A DNA stretch of 64,000 bases, taken from contig NZ_RJVI01000002.1 in the NCBI RefSeq assembly GCF_003751635.1, positions 607,986 to 671,985 on the forward strand. Direction: 5' to 3'. Position numbers and translations under genes: made by a program. The stretch comes from Inmirania thermothiophila (GTDB lineage: Bacteria > Pseudomonadota > Gammaproteobacteria > DSM-100275). The notes under the pieces are model-generated. The model was not told where the DNA came from, searched no databases, and saw only the letters and a program-made list of their open reading frames with translations. Positions 37,517-48,480 of this stretch are shown here, piece by piece. How positions within the stretch are numbered: the stretch's first letter is position 1; each line of letters opens with the position of its first letter.

Positions 37517-39339
37517 GCCGGCTGCTGCAGCGCTGGCTGGACGCGGGGCGGGTGCGCGACCTCGACGTCCACTTCGCCCGCACGCTGGGCGCCGACGACG
37601 ACGCCGTCGCCGCCGCCTTCGCCCTCGCCAGCCAGGCCACCGGCCTCGGCCACGTCTGCCTCGACCTCACCGCCCTCGCCGCCCGGGGCGGCGATGCCGG
37701 AGACTGGCGTCCGCCGCCGCTGGCGGAGTGGACGGCACGGCTGCGCGCCCACCCCCACGTCGGCGCCCCCGGCGAGGCCCGCCCCCTGATCCTCGACCAC
37801 GCAGGCCGCCTCTACCTCTACCGCTACTGGGCCTACGAGCGCCGCATCGCCGAGCGCCTCGCCGCCCTCGCCGCGCCGCGCACCGACGCCCCCGAGGCGG
37901 CCTGGCTGCGCCGGCGCCTCGAGGAGCGCTTCCCGGACCCGCCCCCCGGGGCGACCGTGGACTGGCAGCGGGTCGGCGCCGCCGTCGCCCTCCTGCGCGG
38001 CCTGTGCGTGCTCTCCGGCGGCCCCGGCACCGGCAAGACCACCACCATGGCGCGCGTCCTGGCGCTGCTCGCCGAGCACCGCGGCCCGCGCCTCCGCGTC
38101 GCCCTCGCCGCCCCCACCGGGAAGGCCGCGGCGCGCATGCAGGACTCGGTGCGCGCCCTGCGCGCCGCGGGCGCGCTCCCGGCGGAGGTGGCCGCGGTCC
38201 TGCCCGAGGAGGCCCACACGCTGCACCGGCTGCTGGGCCTGCACCCGCTGACGCGCCGCCCGCGCCACGGCCCCGATCACCCGCTGCCCCACGACGTGGT
38301 GGTGGTGGACGAGAGCTCGATGGTGGACGTCGCCCTCATGGCCCGGCTCCTCGACGCCTTGCCGCCCCATGCGCGCCTGCTCCTCCTGGGCGACAAGGAC
38401 CAGCTCGCCTCGGTGGAGGCGGGCAGCGTGCTCGCGGACCTCTGCGGGCCGGCGCCGGGCTTCACGCCGGGGTTCGCCGACACCCTCCGCGAGGCCACGG
38501 GGCAGCCCGTGCCCGCCGGCCCATCCCCGGCGCCGGGGCCGCTGCAGGACAGCATCGTGCTCCTGCGGCACAGCCACCGCTTCCGCGACGACGGCGGCAT
38601 CGGCGCCCTCGCCCGCGCGGTGCAGTCCGGCGACACGGCGGCGGTGACGGCCGCCCTGCGCGCCCGGGACCCCGCCGTCCGCTGGCGGGACACGCCCGAC
38701 CTGCGCGCCCGCGACGAGGCCCTCGCCCGCCGCGCCCCGGCGCTGTTCGAACCCGCCCTCGCGCGGGCGCGCCCGGGTGCCGATCCCCTCGACGTCCTGC
38801 GGGCCTACACCGCCTGGGGCGTGCTCTGCGCCCACCGCGAGGGGCCCGCCGGGGCCCGCCGAATCAACCGCGTGGTGGAGGCCGCCCTCGCGGGTGCCGG
38901 CCTCGTCCCCCCCGACCGGGCCTGGTACCCGGGCCGCCCCGTCATGGTCCTCGGCAACGACTACACCCTGCGGCTGTTCAACGGCGACATCGGCGTCGTC
39001 CTGCCCGATGACGACGGCACCCTGCGGGTCTGGTTCCCGGCCCCCGACGGCGGCCCGCCACGGGCCTTCGCCCCGGCACGGCTGCCCGCCCACGAGACCG
39101 TCTACGCCATGACCGTGCACAAGAGCCAGGGCTCGGAGTTCGCGCGGGTGCTGCTGATCCTGCCGGAGCGGCCCACGCGCGTCCTGACCCGCGAGCTCCT
39201 CTACACCGGCATCACCCGCGCGCGGGAGGCGGTCGAGGTCTGGGGTCCGGCCGAGGTGGTCGCGGCCGCGGCGGCGACCCCGACCCGGCGCAGCTCCGGG
39301 CTGCGCGACGCGCTCTGGCCGCAGGCGGCGGCGCAGTGA
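37513..39339 (+). CDS. recD: Exodeoxyribonuclease V subunit alpha RecD
   Basis: A 608-residue SF1B 5'-3' helicase. [20 protein letters not shown] is Walker A and [21 protein letters not shown] motif [22 protein letters not shown] motif [23 protein letters not shown] motif [17 protein letters not shown] motif VI. Start overlaps the recB stop. The gene is followed by a perfect GC-rich stem-loop, then tRNA-Pro on the other strand. Confidence 0.97.
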   Translation: MSRLLQRWLDAGRVRDLDVHFARTLGADDDAVAAAFALASQATGLGHVCLDLTALAARGGDAGDWRPPPLAEWTARLRAHPHVGAPGEARPLILDHAGRLYLYRYWAYERRIAERLAALAAPRTDAPEAAWLRRRLEERFPDPPPGATVDWQRVGAAVALLRGLCVLSGGPGTGKTTTMARVLALLAEHRGPRLRVALAAPTGKAAARMQDSVRALRAAGALPAEVAAVLPEEAHTLHRLLGLHPLTRRPRHGPDHPLPHDVVVVDESSMVDVALMARLLDALPPHARLLLLGDKDQLASVEAGSVLADLCGPAPGFTPGFADTLREATGQPVPAGPSPAPGPLQDSIVLLRHSHRFRDDGGIGALARAVQSGDTAAVTAALRARDPAVRWRDTPDLRARDEALARRAPALFEPALARARPGADPLDVLRAYTAWGVLCAHREGPAGARRINRVVEAALAGAGLVPPDRAWYPGRPVMVLGNDYTLRLFNGDIGVVLPDDDGTLRVWFPAPDGGPPRAFAPARLPAHETVYAMTVHKSQGSEFARVLLILPERPTRVLTRELLYTGITRAREAVEVWGPAEVVAAAAATPTRRSSGLRDALWPQAAAQ

Positions 39340-39357
39340 CATCCGCGCCGACGGAAA

Positions 39358-39378
39358 CGGCCGCCCCCGGGGCGGCCG
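39358..39378. terminator. Stem-loop between recD and tRNA-Pro
   Basis: CGGCCGCCCC pairs with GGGGCGGCCG around a one-base centre. On the minus strand it is followed by TTTCC and lies about 20 bp downstream of the tRNA-Pro 3' end, so it may terminate the tRNA transcript; it may also end recBCD transcription on the plus strand, although no long T-run is present. Confidence 0.5.
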
Positions 39379-39396
39379 CGTAATCCTCCGATTTCG

Positions 39397-39474
<78 letters not shown>

Positions 39475-39542
39475 TGTGGGAAAGGGCCCGGCGAGCGGGC
39501 GCGGCCATGATAACTGATCCGCCCCGCGGTTGTGAAACCGCC

Positions 39543-39899
39543 TCAGCCCTTGAGGATGCGCAGGACCTCCTCGAGGTCCTGGCGGAGCTGGCGCACGATC
39601 TGCCGACTCTGCTCGAGATCGCGCCGCCCGGCCTCGCCCGCGAGCCACTGGCGGGCGCCGCCGATGGTGAAGCCCTGGTCGTAGAGGAGGCTGCGGATCT
39701 GGCGGATGACGATGACGTCCTGGCGCTGGTAGTAGCGGCGGTTGCCGCGGCGCTTGACCGGCTTGAGCTGCTCGAACTCCTGCTCCCAGTAGCGCAGCAC
39801 ATGCGGCTTGACGCGGCAGAGCTCGGCCACCTCGCCGATGGTGAAGTAGCGCTTCGCCGGGATCGGCGGAAGGTCGTCGTCGCTACCGGCTTCCAGCAT
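39543..39899 (-). CDS. MerR-family transcriptional regulator adjacent to ihfA
   Basis: A 118-residue MerR-like protein: [22 protein letters not shown] is the winged-helix DNA-binding domain, followed by a helical segment [20 protein letters not shown]. There are no effector Cys residues, so it is not a metal sensor. This gene is regularly found directly after ihfA in pseudomonads and relatives, where its role is unclear. It overlaps the ihfA end by 17 nt. Confidence 0.88.
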   Translation of the reverse strand: MLEAGSDDDLPPIPAKRYFTIGEVAELCRVKPHVLRYWEQEFEQLKPVKRRGNRRYYQRQDVIVIRQIRSLLYDQGFTIGGARQWLAGEAGRRDLEQSRQIVRQLRQDLEEVLRILKG

Positions 39900-40203
39900 C
39901 GCGCTCGTCCTCGCCGCCGGTGTAGGCCTCGACGCGCTGCTTGAGCTTCTGCCCCGCGCGGAAGGTCACCACGCGACGGGCGCTGATGGGGATCTCCTCC
40001 CCGGTCTTGGGGTTGCGGCCGGGGCGCTCGTTCTTGTCCCGGAGGTCGAAGTTGCCGAAGCCCGAGAGCTTGACCGACCGCCCCGCCTCCAGCGCCGAGC
40101 GGATCTCCTCGAAGAAGGCCTCCACGAAGTCCTTGGCCTCGCGCTTGTTGAGCCCGACCTCCTCGAAGAGCCGCTCCACCATGTCCGCCTTCGTCAGTGC
40201 CAT
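39883..40203 (-). CDS. ihfA: Integration host factor subunit alpha
   Basis: A 106-residue HU/IHF family protein. [20 protein letters not shown] and [20 protein letters not shown] are the IhfA signatures, the latter including the beta-arm proline that intercalates DNA. It forms a heterodimer with IhfB and bends DNA, for example at sigma-54 promoters. It follows pheT with 5 bp between, as in E. coli. Confidence 0.97.
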   Translation of the reverse strand: MALTKADMVERLFEEVGLNKREAKDFVEAFFEEIRSALEAGRSVKLSGFGNFDLRDKNERPGRNPKTGEEIPISARRVVTFRAGQKLKQRVEAYTGGEDERDAGSR

Positions 40204-40208
40204 CGACC

Positions 40209-42587
40209 TCAGTCCCTCAGCGCCGCCCCGAGCCGCTCCCCCAGCAGCCGCGTCACCCTCTCCATGACGGCATCCACCTCCTCGTCCTTGAGCGTGCGCG
40301 CCTGCGCCTGCAGGGTCAAGCCCAGGGCCAGACTTTTCTTCGTCGGTTCAATGCCCTTGCCGCGGTAGACGTCGAACACGGTGAGCCCCACCAGGAGCTC
40401 GCCGGCGGCCTCGCGCACCACCCCCGCCACCGCCGCCGCCGGGGTCGCCTCGTCCACCACCACGGCCAGGTCGCGCCGGATGGCCGGATGGCGCGAGATG
40501 GGGCGGAACCGCGGAATCCCCGTCTCTTCCAGCGTCGCCAGCGAAAGCTCGAAGAGGATCGCCCCCCCCTTGAGGTCGAGTTCCCGTTCTGCCGCGGGAT
40601 GCAGGGCCCCCATCCATCCCACCGTGCGCCCCGCCCGCTCGATGCGCGCCGACTGGCCGGGGTGGAGCGCCGGGTGATGCTCGGGGACAAACATAACTTC
40701 CTGATTCCAGCCGGTCAACGAAAGCAGCGCCTCCACGTCCGCCTTGACGTCGTAGAAGTCCACCGGCCGCCTCGGCTCGCCCCACTGCTCCGGCAGGGCG
40801 TCCCCCGCCGCCACCCCGGCCACCATCGGCTCCTGCACCAGCCCCTCCTCGCCGGGGAGGAAGCGCAGGCCCACCTCGAACAGGCGCACCCGCTCGCGCT
40901 GGCGGTTGCGGTTGTGCCGCAGGGCCCCCAGCAGCCCCGCCCACAGCGTCGTCCGCATCACCGCCATCTCCGAGGAGATGGGGTTGGCGAGCCGCAGCGG
41001 CGCGCGCCCCGGGTCGAGCACCGCCTGCACCGCGGGGTCCACGAAGCTGAAGGTGATCGCCTCCTGGTAGCCGCGATCCACCAGCGCCGCGCGCACGCGC
41101 GCAAGCGCCACCCGCCCCTCGGGGCAGGGCAGCATCGCCGCCGGCATCGCCGGCAGCGCCTCCGGCACGCGGTCGTAGCCGCGCACCCGCGCCACCTCCT
41201 CGACCAGGTCCTCCTCGATGGCGATGTCGAAGCGGCGGCTCGGCGGCACCACCTCCCAGCCCTCGCCGGTGGGCGTGACCTCCATGCCGAGGCGCTCGAG
41301 GATCGCCTCCACCTCGCCCGCCGGGACCGCAGCGCCCAGCACCCGCTCGAGACGGCGGTGGCGCAGGCGCACGCGCGGGCGGGCCGGCAGGTGCTCGGGC
41401 GCGACGGCCTCGATCACCGGCCCGGCGCGCCCGCCGCAGATCTCCAGCAGCAGCGCCGTCGCCCGCTCCATGGCCGTGCGCTGAAGCTCGGGATCGACGC
41501 CGCGCTCGAAGCGGTAGCCGGCGTCGGTCTGCAGCCCGTAGCGGCGCGCGCGCCCGAGGATCGCCCGCGGCGCGAAGAAGGCGCTCTCGAGGAGGACGTC
41601 GCGGGTCTCGGGCCCGACGCCGCTCGCCTCCCCGCCCATGATCCCGGCGAGCGCCACCGGCCCCGTGTGGTCGGCGATCACCAGCACCTCCGGGTCGAGG
41701 GCGACCTCGCGCCCGTCCAGCAGCCGCAGCCGCTCGCCCGCCTCGGCGCGGCGCACGCGGATGCCGCCGCGCAGCCGCGCAAGATCGAAGGCGTGCATGG
41801 GCTGGCCGAGCTCGAGCAGGACGTAGTTGGTCACGTCCACCAGCGGCCCGAGGCTGCGGATGCCGCTGCGACGCAGCCGCTCGCGCATCCACAGCGGCGT
41901 CTCGGCGGCGGGATCGACGCCGCGGACGATGCGCCCCACGTAGCGAGGGCAGCCCTCGGCGTCGAGCAGCTCCACCGGCAGCGCATCCTCGATGGCCGCC
42001 GGGACCGGCTCGATGGCGGGCGCGCGCAGCGGCGCCCCGGTGAGCGCCGCCACCTCCTGCGCGATCCCGGCGATGCCGAGGCAGTCGCCGCGGTTGGGGG
42101 TCAGCTCGATCTCGAGGCAGCGGTCGTCCAGGGCCAGCGCCTCGCGCAGGTCGGTGCCCGGGGCGAGATCCGCCGGCAGCTCCATGAGGCCGTCCGACTG
42201 CTCGGCAAGCCCCAGCTCCCGCGCCGAGCACAGCATGCCCTCGGAGGCGACGCCGCGCAGCTTCGCCCGGCGGATCCGGACCCCCTCCGGGAGGCGCGCG
42301 CCGACGCGGGCGAAGGGCGCGTGCAGGCCCTCGCGCACGTTGGGGGCGCCGCACACCACCTGCCGGGGCTCCGGGCCGCCGTCGTCCACCTCGCACACGC
42401 GCAGCCGCTCGGCGTCCGGATGCGGCGCCACCCGCCGCACGCGCCCCACCACCACCCCCTCGAAGGGCGGGGCCGCCGGCTCCACCGCCCCCACCTCGAG
42501 CCCGGCCATGGTCAGCCGCTCGGCCAGGGCCGCCGTGTCGAGGTCGGGGTCCACCCACTCACGCAGCCAACGTTCGCTGAATCGCAT
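40209..42587 (-). CDS. pheT: Phenylalanyl-tRNA synthetase beta subunit
   Basis: A 792-residue PheT (E. coli 795). It starts [18 protein letters not shown] and has the N-terminal tRNA-binding domain ([20 protein letters not shown]), the B3/B4 domain, the B5 domain and a C-terminal anticodon-binding ferredoxin-like domain ([17 protein letters not shown]). It joins PheS as an alpha2-beta2 enzyme that charges tRNA-Phe and edits Tyr. 22 bp separate it from pheS. Confidence 0.97.
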   Translation of the reverse strand: MRFSERWLREWVDPDLDTAALAERLTMAGLEVGAVEPAAPPFEGVVVGRVRRVAPHPDAERLRVCEVDDGGPEPRQVVCGAPNVREGLHAPFARVGARLPEGVRIRRAKLRGVASEGMLCSARELGLAEQSDGLMELPADLAPGTDLREALALDDRCLEIELTPNRGDCLGIAGIAQEVAALTGAPLRAPAIEPVPAAIEDALPVELLDAEGCPRYVGRIVRGVDPAAETPLWMRERLRRSGIRSLGPLVDVTNYVLLELGQPMHAFDLARLRGGIRVRRAEAGERLRLLDGREVALDPEVLVIADHTGPVALAGIMGGEASGVGPETRDVLLESAFFAPRAILGRARRYGLQTDAGYRFERGVDPELQRTAMERATALLLEICGGRAGPVIEAVAPEHLPARPRVRLRHRRLERVLGAAVPAGEVEAILERLGMEVTPTGEGWEVVPPSRRFDIAIEEDLVEEVARVRGYDRVPEALPAMPAAMLPCPEGRVALARVRAALVDRGYQEAITFSFVDPAVQAVLDPGRAPLRLANPISSEMAVMRTTLWAGLLGALRHNRNRQRERVRLFEVGLRFLPGEEGLVQEPMVAGVAAGDALPEQWGEPRRPVDFYDVKADVEALLSLTGWNQEVMFVPEHHPALHPGQSARIERAGRTVGWMGALHPAAERELDLKGGAILFELSLATLEETGIPRFRPISRHPAIRRDLAVVVDEATPAAAVAGVVREAAGELLVGLTVFDVYRGKGIEPTKKSLALGLTLQAQARTLKDEEVDAVMERVTRLLGERLGAALRD

Positions 42588-42609
42588 GCCTTCCCACCCG
42601 TGGCGCCGT

Positions 42610-44089
<1,480 letters not shown>

Positions 44090-44102
44090 CGTCCCCCCTC
44101 CC

Positions 44103-44300
44103 TCAGGCGTATGGCAGCAGACGGCGCACGGCGCGCACGTCGGCGTCGGCGATGAGCGCCGTCTTGCGCAGCTGGCGCTTGCGCTTGGGGCTCTTCTTCG
44201 TGAGGATGTGGTTGTGGTGCGACTGGGCGCGCTTGAAGCGGCCCGTGGCGGTGCGCTTGAAGCGCTTCGCCGCCCCGCGGTTGGTCTTCAGCTTCGGCAT
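44103..44300 (-). CDS. rpmI: 50S ribosomal protein L35
   Basis: 65 residues beginning [20 protein letters not shown] and ending in the basic tail typical of L35. It sits between infC and rplT in the conserved thrS-infC-rpmI-rplT order. Expression is probably set by L20 binding the leader, as in E. coli. Confidence 0.98.
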   Translation of the reverse strand: MPKLKTNRGAAKRFKRTATGRFKRAQSHHNHILTKKSPKRKRQLRKTALIADADVRAVRRLLPYA

Positions 44301-44376
44301 TTTTTCACCTCTCGACGCAGGTTTCTGTTGCGGGCGGCCCAGGCAAATGCCACCGGCCCGGCCGCCCCGGCGCCCC

Positions 44377-44910
44377 TCAGCCCTGCTGGGGGCGCTTCTT
44401 GGGGGCGATCACCATCACCATCTGACGCCCCTCGAGCTTGGGATACTGCTCGACGGTGCCGTACTCGGCGAGGTCCCGCTCCACCCGCTCCAGCAGCCGC
44501 AGCCCGATCTCCTGATGGGCCATCTCGCGGCCGCGGAAGCGCAGCGTCACCTTCGCCTTGTCGCCGTCGCCGAGGAAGCGGATGAGGTTGCGCAGCTTGA
44601 CCTGGTAGTCGCCCTCGTCCGTCCCCGGCCGGAACTTGATCTCCTTGATCTGGATCTGCCGCTGCTTCTTGCGGGCGGCGGCGCGCTTCTTGCTCTGCTC
44701 GAAGCGCCACTTGCCGTAGTCCATGATGCGGCAGACCGGCGGCCGCGCATCCGGGACGATCTCCACCAGGTCCAGCCCCGCCTCCTCGGCGATGCGGCGT
44801 GCCTCGTCGGTCGGCACGATGCCGACCTGCTTTCCGTCGGGATCGATCAGCCGCACCTCACGGACGTTGATGTCGTCGTTCAGGCGCAGCGGCTTGTCGT
44901 CGGCAGCGAT
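44377..44910 (-). CDS. infC: Translation initiation factor IF-3, with AUC start codon
   Basis: The N-terminal domain ([20 protein letters not shown]) and C-terminal domain ([20 protein letters not shown]) are canonical. No ATG, GTG or TTG is in frame early enough; the first such codon (GTG at 44856) would cut off the conserved N-terminus. An ATC at 44910, 8 nt after GGAGG inside the thrS end, gives the expected 177 residues. Rare AUU/AUC starts are a known feature of infC, because IF-3 discriminates against them and so limits its own synthesis. The start lies 3 nt after the thrS stop. Confidence 0.93.
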   Translation of the reverse strand: MAADDKPLRLNDDINVREVRLIDPDGKQVGIVPTDEARRIAEEAGLDLVEIVPDARPPVCRIMDYGKWRFEQSKKRAAARKKQRQIQIKEIKFRPGTDEGDYQVKLRNLIRFLGDGDKAKVTLRFRGREMAHQEIGLRLLERVERDLAEYGTVEQYPKLEGRQMVMVIAPKKRPQQG

Positions 44911-44913
44911 ATC

Positions 44914-46839
44914 TCAGCCCTCCAAAGCAACGCGGCCGAGCCGCGCAACGTCCTCGGCGAGACGGGCGGAGAACGCATCCGGGGACATCGTCCCCAGGTC
45001 CTCGCCGTCGCGCGTGCGCACGGCCACGGCCGCCTGTTCGACCTCGCGGTCCCCCACCACGAGGAGATAGGGGATGCGCTGAATCGAGTGCTCGCGGATT
45101 TTATAGCCGATCTTCTCGTTCCTCAAGTCGGCCTCCACGCGGAAACCCCGCTTTTCAAGGGCTTCGCGCACCTCGGCCGCCCACGCGGCATGGCGGTCGG
45201 TGATCGTGAGCACCACCGCCTGGACCGGGGCGAGCCAGGGCGGCAGGGCGCCCGCGTGGTGCTCGATGAGGATGCCGATGAAGCGCTCGAGCGAGCCCAG
45301 GATGGCCCGGTGCAGCATCACCGGCGTGCGGCGGCTGCCGTCCTCGGCCACGTACTCGGCGCCGAGGCGCCCCGGCATGGAGAAGTCCACCTGGATCGTG
45401 CCGCACTGCCATACCCGATCGAGGCAGTCGCGCAGCGAGAAGTCGATCTTGGGCCCGTAGAAGGCGCCCTCGCCCGGCTGCAGCGTCCAGTCGAGGCCCT
45501 TGGCCTCGAGCGCCTCCTCCAGCGCCTTCTCGGCCTTGTCCCAGACCTCGTCCGAGCCGACCCGCTGCTCCGGCCGGGTGGAGAGCTTGACGATCACCTC
45601 GTCGAAGCCGAAGTCGCGGTAGACCTCGAAGAGCAGGTCCACGAAGGCCGAGACCTCGTCCTGGATCTGGTCCTCGGTGCAGAAGATGTGGGCGTCGTCC
45701 TGCACGAAGTTGCGCACCCGCATCAGCCCGTGCAGCGTGCCCGAGGCCTCGTTGCGGTGGCAGGAGCCGAACTCGGCGAGGCGCAGCGGCAGGTCGCGGT
45801 AGCTCTTCAGCCCCTGGTTGAAGATCTGGATGTGGCAGGGGCAGTTCATGGGCTTGATGGCGTACTCGCGGTCCTCCGAGCGCGTGGTGAACATGTCCGC
45901 GCGGAATTTCGCCCAGTGCCCGGAGCGCTCCCACAGCGAGCGGTCCACGATCTGAGGCGTGCGCACCTCCTGGTAGCCGCGCCCGCGGATCTTGTCGCGG
46001 ATGTACTGCTCGACGATGCGGTAGACGGTCCAGCCCCGCGGGTGCCAGAAGACCATCCCCGGCGCCTCCTCCTGGAAATGGAAGAGGTCGAGCTTGCGGC
46101 CGATCTTGCGGTGGTCGCGCTTCTCCGCCTCCGCCAGCCGGTGCAGGTAGGCCTTGAGCTCCTTGCGGTCGCGCCAGGCGGTGCCGTAGATGCGCTGCAG
46201 CATCTCGTTGCGCGCATCGCCCCGCCAGTAGGCGCCGGCCACGTTCATCAGCTTGAAGGCCTTGAGCCGGCCGGTGCTCGGCACGTGCGGGCCGCGGCAC
46301 AGATCCACGAAGTCCCCCTGCCGGTAGAGGGAGATCTCCTCGCCCTCGGGGATGTCGCGGATGATCTCGGCCTTGTACCGCTCCCCCATCTCCTCGAAGA
46401 AGCGGATCGCCTCCTCGCGCGGCATCACCTGGCGCTCCACCGGGATGTCCGCCGCGGCGAGCTCGCCCATGCGGCGCTCGATGGCCTCGAGGTCCTCGGG
46501 CGTGAAGGGGCGGGCGTAGGCGAAGTCGTAGTAGAAGCCGTTCTCGATCACCGGCCCGATGGTGACCTGCGCCTCCGGATAGAGGGACTTCACCGCCTGG
46601 GCGAGCAGATGGGCCGTGGAGTGGCGGATGATCTCCAGCCCCTCCTCGTCGCGCTCGGTGACGATGGCCACCTCGGCATCGCGGTCGATGACGTGCGAGA
46701 GGTCCACGAGGCGGCCGTCGACGCGCCCCGCGATCGCCGCCCGCGCCAGCCCCGGCCCGATGGCCTCGGCCACCTCGCGCACCGTCACCGGCGCATCGAA
46801 GCCGAGCCGCTTGCCGTCCGGCAACGTCACCACCGGCAT
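44914..46839 (-). CDS. thrS: Threonyl-tRNA synthetase
   Basis: 641 residues (E. coli 642). It begins [20 protein letters not shown] (TGS domain), continues with the editing domain and the class II core, including [10 protein letters not shown] (zinc-binding Cys) and [20 protein letters not shown] (motif 2), and ends with the anticodon-binding domain. GGAGG lies 6 nt before the ATG. It charges tRNA-Thr. It heads the thrS-infC-rpmI-rplT-pheS-pheT-ihfA-merR run. Confidence 0.98.
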   Translation of the reverse strand: MPVVTLPDGKRLGFDAPVTVREVAEAIGPGLARAAIAGRVDGRLVDLSHVIDRDAEVAIVTERDEEGLEIIRHSTAHLLAQAVKSLYPEAQVTIGPVIENGFYYDFAYARPFTPEDLEAIERRMGELAAADIPVERQVMPREEAIRFFEEMGERYKAEIIRDIPEGEEISLYRQGDFVDLCRGPHVPSTGRLKAFKLMNVAGAYWRGDARNEMLQRIYGTAWRDRKELKAYLHRLAEAEKRDHRKIGRKLDLFHFQEEAPGMVFWHPRGWTVYRIVEQYIRDKIRGRGYQEVRTPQIVDRSLWERSGHWAKFRADMFTTRSEDREYAIKPMNCPCHIQIFNQGLKSYRDLPLRLAEFGSCHRNEASGTLHGLMRVRNFVQDDAHIFCTEDQIQDEVSAFVDLLFEVYRDFGFDEVIVKLSTRPEQRVGSDEVWDKAEKALEEALEAKGLDWTLQPGEGAFYGPKIDFSLRDCLDRVWQCGTIQVDFSMPGRLGAEYVAEDGSRRTPVMLHRAILGSLERFIGILIEHHAGALPPWLAPVQAVVLTITDRHAAWAAEVREALEKRGFRVEADLRNEKIGYKIREHSIQRIPYLLVVGDREVEQAAVAVRTRDGEDLGTMSPDAFSARLAEDVARLGRVALEG

Positions 46840-46881
46840 CCGACACCTCCTCTCGTCCCCGGGCGCCCCCCGCGCCCGACG

Positions 46882-46907
46882 AAAAAGGGCACTGCCGCGC
46901 AGTGCCC
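46882..46907 (-). terminator. Intrinsic terminator in the thrS leader (candidate attenuator)
   Basis: The minus strand reads GGGCACTGC-GCG-GCAGTGCCC followed by TTTTT, a perfect 9-bp stem and T-run. It lies between the thrS promoter (46965-46993) and the thrS start (46839), so transcription must pass it. This suggests attenuation, but no Thr-rich leader peptide or T-box sequence was found. Confidence 0.6.
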
Positions 46908-46964
46908 GCAGGCCCCGGAAAGGGCGCCCTGCATCGCGCCCCCCAGCGCGCCAAGCCGCGGCGC

Positions 46965-46993
46965 AGGCTAGCACCGGGCCGCCCCCGTGTCAA
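46965..46993 (-). promoter_or_regulatory. Sigma-70 promoter of thrS
   Basis: TTGACA (plus coordinates 46988-46993) and TAGCCT (46965-46970) on the minus strand with 17-bp spacing. The -35 is a perfect match; the -10 is partial. It gives a leader of about 120 nt that contains the hairpin at 46882-46907. Confidence 0.65.
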
Positions 46994-47155
46994 ACCGCGC
47001 GGACCCAAGGCGCGTCTCTAACCGCTTGTTCCTGCGGCATTTCCCGGATGGACCCGCGTCCCGCCGGCGGCCCCCCGAGGGATCCCGCCGCGGCATCGCC
47101 CCGCCCGACGTCCGGGTGTGATCCCGGCCGCCCCCGCGCAGGCCTTGCGCCAACG

Positions 47156-47185
47156 AAAAAAGGGCTGCGCCCGATGCGCAGCCCT
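47156..47185 (-). terminator. Intrinsic terminator of tRNA-Val
   Basis: On the minus strand AGGGCTGCGC pairs with GCGCAGCCCT across a 5-nt loop, followed by a T-run. It lies 7 bp downstream of the tRNA-Val 3' end, so the tRNA is probably transcribed alone. Confidence 0.9.
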
Positions 47186-47192
47186 TTGCGGT

Positions 47193-47269
47193 TGGTAGGC
47201 GCGATTGGACTCGAACCAACGACCCCCACCATGTCAAGGTGGTGCTCTAACCAGCTGAGCTACGCGCCT
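47193..47269 (-). tRNA. tRNA-Val (GAC)
   Basis: Complete 77-nt cloverleaf: acceptor AGGCGCG/CGCGCCT, D-arm GCTCAGCTGGTTAGAGC, anticodon stem CCACC/GGTGG with loop TTGACAT (anticodon GAC), T-arm GGTTCGAGTCC and an encoded CCA. Confidence 0.97.
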
Positions 47270-47358
47270 GCAGCGGCGCTAAAAGATACCCGCGGGCGGC
47301 ATCCATGGCAAGCCGGATCCGGGCCCGGCAGCGCCCCGGCGCGGGCCGCCGCCGGCAC

Positions 47359-47382
47359 GGGGGCGGCCCGCGGGCCGCCCCC
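47359..47382. terminator. GC-rich stem-loop downstream of the cytochrome c gene
   Basis: A perfect 24-bp palindrome GGGGGCGGCCCG-CGGGCCGCCCCC, 6 bp after the stop of the leftward cytochrome gene. No T-run follows, so it may be a processing/termination structure in a GC-rich genome rather than a classical terminator. Confidence 0.5.
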
Positions 47383-47388
47383 GGCGCC

Positions 47389-47964
47389 TCAGGAATGGCC
47401 GTCCCCGTCTCCGTGGCCGCGCGCTTCCTGCGCCGCGGCGGTGCGGCCGCGGTGGAAGGCCTGGTGGACGTAGGTCAGCACCGCCCACCGCTCGGCCTCG
47501 CTGAGCATGCCCTTGAAGGCGGGCATGGCCGAGCCCGAGCTGCGGAAGGGCTCCACCGTGCCCCCCTCGCTCACGCGCCAGAAGAGGTAGGCATCGCCCT
47601 TGGTGCCGGTGCCCCCGTGGAAATGGCGCGTGAGGTCGGCGGGCTTGTGCTGCAGGCTGGCCGCCATCGGCCCGGTGCCGCGGCCGTCGCTGCCGTGGCA
47701 GACGGCGCAGTTGCGCTGGAAGATCTCCCGCCCCCGGGCCGCGAGGGCGGCATCGTCCCAGCGGTCCCAGCGCCGGCCGGCGTACTCCGCCGGCGGATCC
47801 ACCCAGCGGTCGTGGGCATGCCCGCCCATGGCGCCGTGCCCCTCCGCCATGGCCCCGCCGTGACCGCCCCCATGGCCGCCCCCGGCCATCGCAGCCCCGG
47901 CCGCAAGTCCAACGACGAAGACGATGCCCGCCACCCGGGCGCCCCTGTTCGCTCCACGCTTCAT
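47389..47964 (-). CDS. Periplasmic c-type cytochrome
   Basis: A 191-residue protein with signal peptide (MKRGANRGARVAGIVFVVGL), a Gly/His/Met-rich stretch (residues about 28-50) and one haem-attachment site, CAVCHGSDGRGTG. The distal methionine is probably in SAMPAFKGMLSEAE. These traits fit a class I cytochrome c similar to those in cytochrome oxidase or sulfur-oxidation chains. The Gly/His/Met-rich arm could bind metal. GGAGG precedes the ATG. Confidence 0.85.
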   Translation of the reverse strand: MKRGANRGARVAGIVFVVGLAAGAAMAGGGHGGGHGGAMAEGHGAMGGHAHDRWVDPPAEYAGRRWDRWDDAALAARGREIFQRNCAVCHGSDGRGTGPMAASLQHKPADLTRHFHGGTGTKGDAYLFWRVSEGGTVEPFRSSGSAMPAFKGMLSEAERWAVLTYVHQAFHRGRTAAAQEARGHGDGDGHS

Positions 47965-48039
47965 GTCGCAATCCTCCACGATGTGCTCCACTCGCGCGGC
48001 CCCGCAGGACCGCGCAGGACGATTCCCGATGCGCTTCGA

Positions 48040-48423
48040 TCAGGCGTGGAGGAGCGGAGCGGGCGGAAGGCGCAGGCGCCGCAGGAGGAGATAGAGCGGC
48101 CTTCGGCGGCGCCGACGCACCAGGCGCCTGAGCAGCCGCGGCGCGACGCCGCCGCCCGCAAGGGCAAGGGGGAACACGGCCGGCGGCAGCACCGGGGCCC
48201 AGGCGCCGCCGCCGTCCTGGCCCTTGCCGGCGAGGGCCGGCACCCAGCCGCCGTCGAGGCCGACGTCGCAGTGCGCACCGCTGCCGGCGACGAGACCGCT
48301 CTCGACGTGCGGCAGCGCGGCATGGGCGACCTCGCACCAGGGCCGCCCCGCCACGAGGACCCAGGCCGCCACCAGGAGGACGAGCCAGAACCGCAGCGGC
48401 CGCCGCGTCTTCCCCTTCCCCAT
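48040..48423 (-). CDS. Hypothetical exported protein (127 aa)
   Basis: A signal peptide is likely (FWLVLLVAAWVLVAG, cleavage near VAHA-ALPH). The mature part has Cys near HCDVGLDG and ends in an unusual Arg/Leu-rich tail (RRLVRRRRRRPLYLLLRR). I do not recognise a family; it is loosely like DUF2946-type small proteins found next to metal-handling genes. It lies upstream of the cytochrome gene on the same strand. Confidence 0.5.
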   Translation of the reverse strand: MGKGKTRRPLRFWLVLLVAAWVLVAGRPWCEVAHAALPHVESGLVAGSGAHCDVGLDGGWVPALAGKGQDGGGAWAPVLPPAVFPLALAGGGVAPRLLRRLVRRRRRRPLYLLLRRLRLPPAPLLHA

Positions 48424-48480
48424 GAGGCCCGAGGGTGACCCAGGACCAGCCCGTCCGTCAACCCGGCGCCGCGGTCGGAT

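Noticed and set aside
46840-46960. T-box leader of thrS
   Set aside because: No T-box sequence or specifier loop is visible, and such control is mainly known from Gram-positives.
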